In this document: piece by piece, positions 7,827 to 9,292 of the stretch
How the letters are laid out: every line of letters begins with the position of its first letter
Position numbering within the stretch: the first letter of the stretch is position 1
From: an uncultured bacterium
GTDB taxonomy: Bacteria; Acidobacteriota; UBA890
Direction: 5' to 3'
Length of the DNA stretch: 9,292 nt
Assembly (NCBI GenBank): GCA_937922775.1
Contig: CALAKE010000550.1
Span: 1-9,292, forward strand
Position numbers and translations under genes: made by a program
Notes under the pieces: generated by a model
What the model was told of the DNA's origin: nothing
What the model saw: the letters and a program-made list of their open reading frames with translations, nothing else
Databases searched by the model: none

Positions 7827-8825
7827 GTGAACGCTGATCATGCCGTGAGGCTACGAGAGCAGTGGAGAACGCCCGTAGCACGGGCTCTGATGGCCCTCGT
7901 GCTCATGATCGTCATCGGCTGCATATTCAGTGCCGATGGGGCGTTTTACAGGTGGAGTGTCCACCGCGACATGCTGCGGCAAGTCTCGGTGTTCGGCATC
8001 TTGGCCTGCGGTATGACAGTAGTGATCATCAGCGCCGGCATCGACCTGTCGGTCAGCAGCCTATTGGCGCTGGCTGCGGTCACCTTCGCCTGGCTGACCA
8101 TGCCACAAGGCTGGTCGGCACTCGCCGCGGTTCCCGTGGTTCTGGCTGTGGGCGCGGTTCTAGGCTCGATCTCCGGCGTATTGGTCGCACAAATGCGAAT
8201 CCAGCCGTTCATCGTTACGCTGGCAATGATGGTGTTCGGGCGGGGGCTCGCGAAGGTGATCTCAGGAGGCAGAAAGATCACCAACTACGTGCCGGACGCC
8301 GACGGCGTTTCCCAGGTCGTCGACCTGCCGGAGATCTTCGGGATCATCGATAGCAGAGTGCTGGGGGGAAACCTGTCGATCGTCACGATCATCTTTGCTG
8401 CCTGCGTCCTGATTACGTGGATCGTGCTGTCGCGGAGTCGCCTCGGGCGCCACATCTACGCCGTGGGAGGCAACTTGGAGGCCGCTCGCCTGTCGGGCGT
8501 TCCCGTGCGACTGACCCTGATCTCGGCCTACGCGTTGTCAGGAGTCTTTGCGGCGGTGGCTGGCATCTGCCAGGCGGCGCAGGAGACTCACGGTGACCCC
8601 GAGACGGGGATCGCCTACGAACTCGACGCCATCGCCATGGTGGTCATCGGTGGTACATCGCTCGCCGGGGGTAAGGGCAGTGTCATTCTGACCCTGATCG
8701 GTGTGCTCACCATCGGATATCTGCAGAAAATCCTCTCGCTCAACGCAGCTCCCGAGGCCACGCGGCTCATGCTGACGGGCGCCATCATCATCTGCGCGGT
8801 GCTGTTTCAGCGGGGGAGGGAGTAG
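7827..8825 (+). CDS. CUT2-family sugar ABC transporter permease
   Basis: This 332-residue inner-membrane protein is of the RbsC/XylH type (BPD_transp_2). Hydrophobic segments lie at about 18-35, 54-70, 76-92, 97-120, 125-142, 185-203, 232-252, 264-278, 285-303 and 313-327. Family motifs are C-G-M-T-V-V-I-I-S-A-G-I-D-L-S-V-S-S (61-78), the cytoplasmic coupling motif Y-A-V-G-G-N-L-E-A-A-R-L-S-G-V-P-V (211-227), and V-I-G-G-T-S-L-A-G-G-K-G-S (273-285). The start is taken as GTG 7827 because GGAAGG (7817-7822) sits just upstream and the ATPase stop ends at 7825, suggesting translational coupling. The ATG at 7770 would overlap the ATPase gene by 56 nt and add a non-hydrophobic tail. The permease would work as a homodimer with the double-NBD ATPase. 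The periplasmic binding protein that gives specificity is not in the window. Confidence 0.92.
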   Translation: MNADHAVRLREQWRTPVARALMALVLMIVIGCIFSADGAFYRWSVHRDMLRQVSVFGILACGMTVVIISAGIDLSVSSLLALAAVTFAWLTMPQGWSALAAVPVVLAVGAVLGSISGVLVAQMRIQPFIVTLAMMVFGRGLAKVISGGRKITNYVPDADGVSQVVDLPEIFGIIDSRVLGGNLSIVTIIFAACVLITWIVLSRSRLGRHIYAVGGNLEAARLSGVPVRLTLISAYALSGVFAAVAGICQAAQETHGDPETGIAYELDAIAMVVIGGTSLAGGKGSVILTLIGVLTIGYLQKILSLNAAPEATRLMLTGAIIICAVLFQRGRE

Positions 8826-8875
8826 CGAGTCAGAAGAGCGACGAGAGCGTGAAGAGGCAGTGCCTGGATGTAGCG

Positions 8876-8882
8876 AAGGAGG
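8876..8882 (+). promoter_or_regulatory. Strong Shine-Dalgarno for the GH172-like lipoprotein
   Basis: AAGGAGG, a full anti-Shine-Dalgarno match, lies 6 nt before GTG 8889. It is the strongest ribosome-binding site in the window and supports that GTG as a real start. Confidence 0.8.
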
Positions 8883-8888
8883 ACGATC

Positions 8889-9292
8889 GTGCGACGACAT
8901 GAGGCTGGCCGGCTGGTTGCCCTGACACTGATTCTGGTCCTGCCAGCTGGGTGCGGCAGCCAAGCACCCTCCGGCGATCTGGTGACCACGGGGTCTTTGT
9001 ACGAAGAGATGACCGACTTGACGGGTCTGGCCGAGTTTCCCTACCCCACCTACAGAACGGTTCAGTTCTCATCCTACGACCGTCGCAGCGTCCAGCCCGA
9101 AGGACCCGAGTGGTTCGCCAACTCGGATGGCTTTGGCGGCGAGCCTGTGCCCGGTTTCGAAGCCGTGCTCAGCGAGCCGGGTGAGGACGGGATCGGGCAG
9201 TATCTGATAGCCGATGTCCAAGGGCCGGGTGCCCTGGTACGAACGTGGACCGCCGCCATCGAAGGCACGGTGCAACTCTGGCTCGACGGGCA
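8889..9292 (+). CDS. DUF2961 / GH172-like lipoprotein, 5' part, runs off the window
   Basis: A plus-strand frame opens at GTG 8889 and is still open at the window edge, giving the first 134 residues. The N-terminus is basic (R2, R3, R8), then hydrophobic (9-18), and ends in P-A-G-C with Cys22, a near-canonical lipobox (Leu one place early, Pro at -3). The product is probably a lipid-anchored outer-surface or periplasmic protein. After it come S-L-Y-E-E-M-T-D-L (36-44), F-S-S-Y-D-R-R-S (60-67), W-F-A-N-S-D-G-F (75-82), Y-L-I-A-D-V-Q-G-P-G-A-L-V-R-T-W (105-120) and L-W-L-D-G (130-134). These match the conserved start of DUF2961, now GH172, whose characterised members are difructose-dianhydride-forming/alpha-fructofuranosidase and D-arabinofuranosidase enzymes. 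The catalytic glutamates lie further on and cannot be checked. It follows the sugar permease by 63 nt, suggesting release of a furanose sugar for the importer. The family call rests on recalled motifs. Confidence 0.82.
   Translation, partial: MRRHEAGRLVALTLILVLPAGCGSQAPSGDLVTTGSLYEEMTDLTGLAEFPYPTYRTVQFSSYDRRSVQPEGPEWFANSDGFGGEPVPGFEAVLSEPGEDGIGQYLIADVQGPGALVRTWTAAIEGTVQLWLDG

Noticed and set aside
8951..9184. Plus-strand 77-codon frame near the right end
   Set aside because: It lies out of frame within the GH172-like gene, which has a strong ribosome-binding site, lipobox and family motifs.

Overview
The window reads as a GC-rich chromosomal stretch of a Gram-negative-type bacterium, most like Acidobacteriota or Gemmatimonadota. 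Three things point that way: a PadR-type regulator paired with an orphan duplicated permease of the ADOP class, a secreted multi-Asp-box propeller protein of the kind common in those phyla, and GTG/TTG starts with high third-position GC. The taxon is an inference from gene content only.

All supported genes lie on the plus strand. Positions 1-3006 hold a regulator/permease pair: the 3' part of a PadR-family repressor (to 292), with a probable +1 frameshift in a C-run near its start, and 6 nt later a complete 902-residue ADOP/MacB-FtsX-like permease with no ATPase of its own. A GC-rich hairpin just after the permease stop probably closes this unit.

Positions 3204-8825, continuing past the right edge, read as a second same-strand block with short gaps (65, 1 and 63 nt). 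First is a secreted protein with eleven Asp-box motifs (sortilin/BNR-type propeller). Next come a double-NBD ATPase and a membrane permease of a CUT2 (ribose/xylose/galactose-type) sugar ABC importer. Last is the start of a lipoprotein cut by the window edge. It has the conserved N-terminal motifs of DUF2961, now glycoside hydrolase family GH172, whose characterised members act on fructofuranosides and D-arabinofuranosides. It has the best ribosome-binding site in the window.

The simplest model is that a surface or periplasmic GH172 enzyme, perhaps helped by the secreted propeller, releases a furanose sugar that the CUT2 importer carries in. The substrate-binding protein this importer needs is not in the window. 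I found no tRNA, rRNA, CRISPR array, insertion sequence or integrase. The long minus-strand open frames are shadows of the plus-strand genes.
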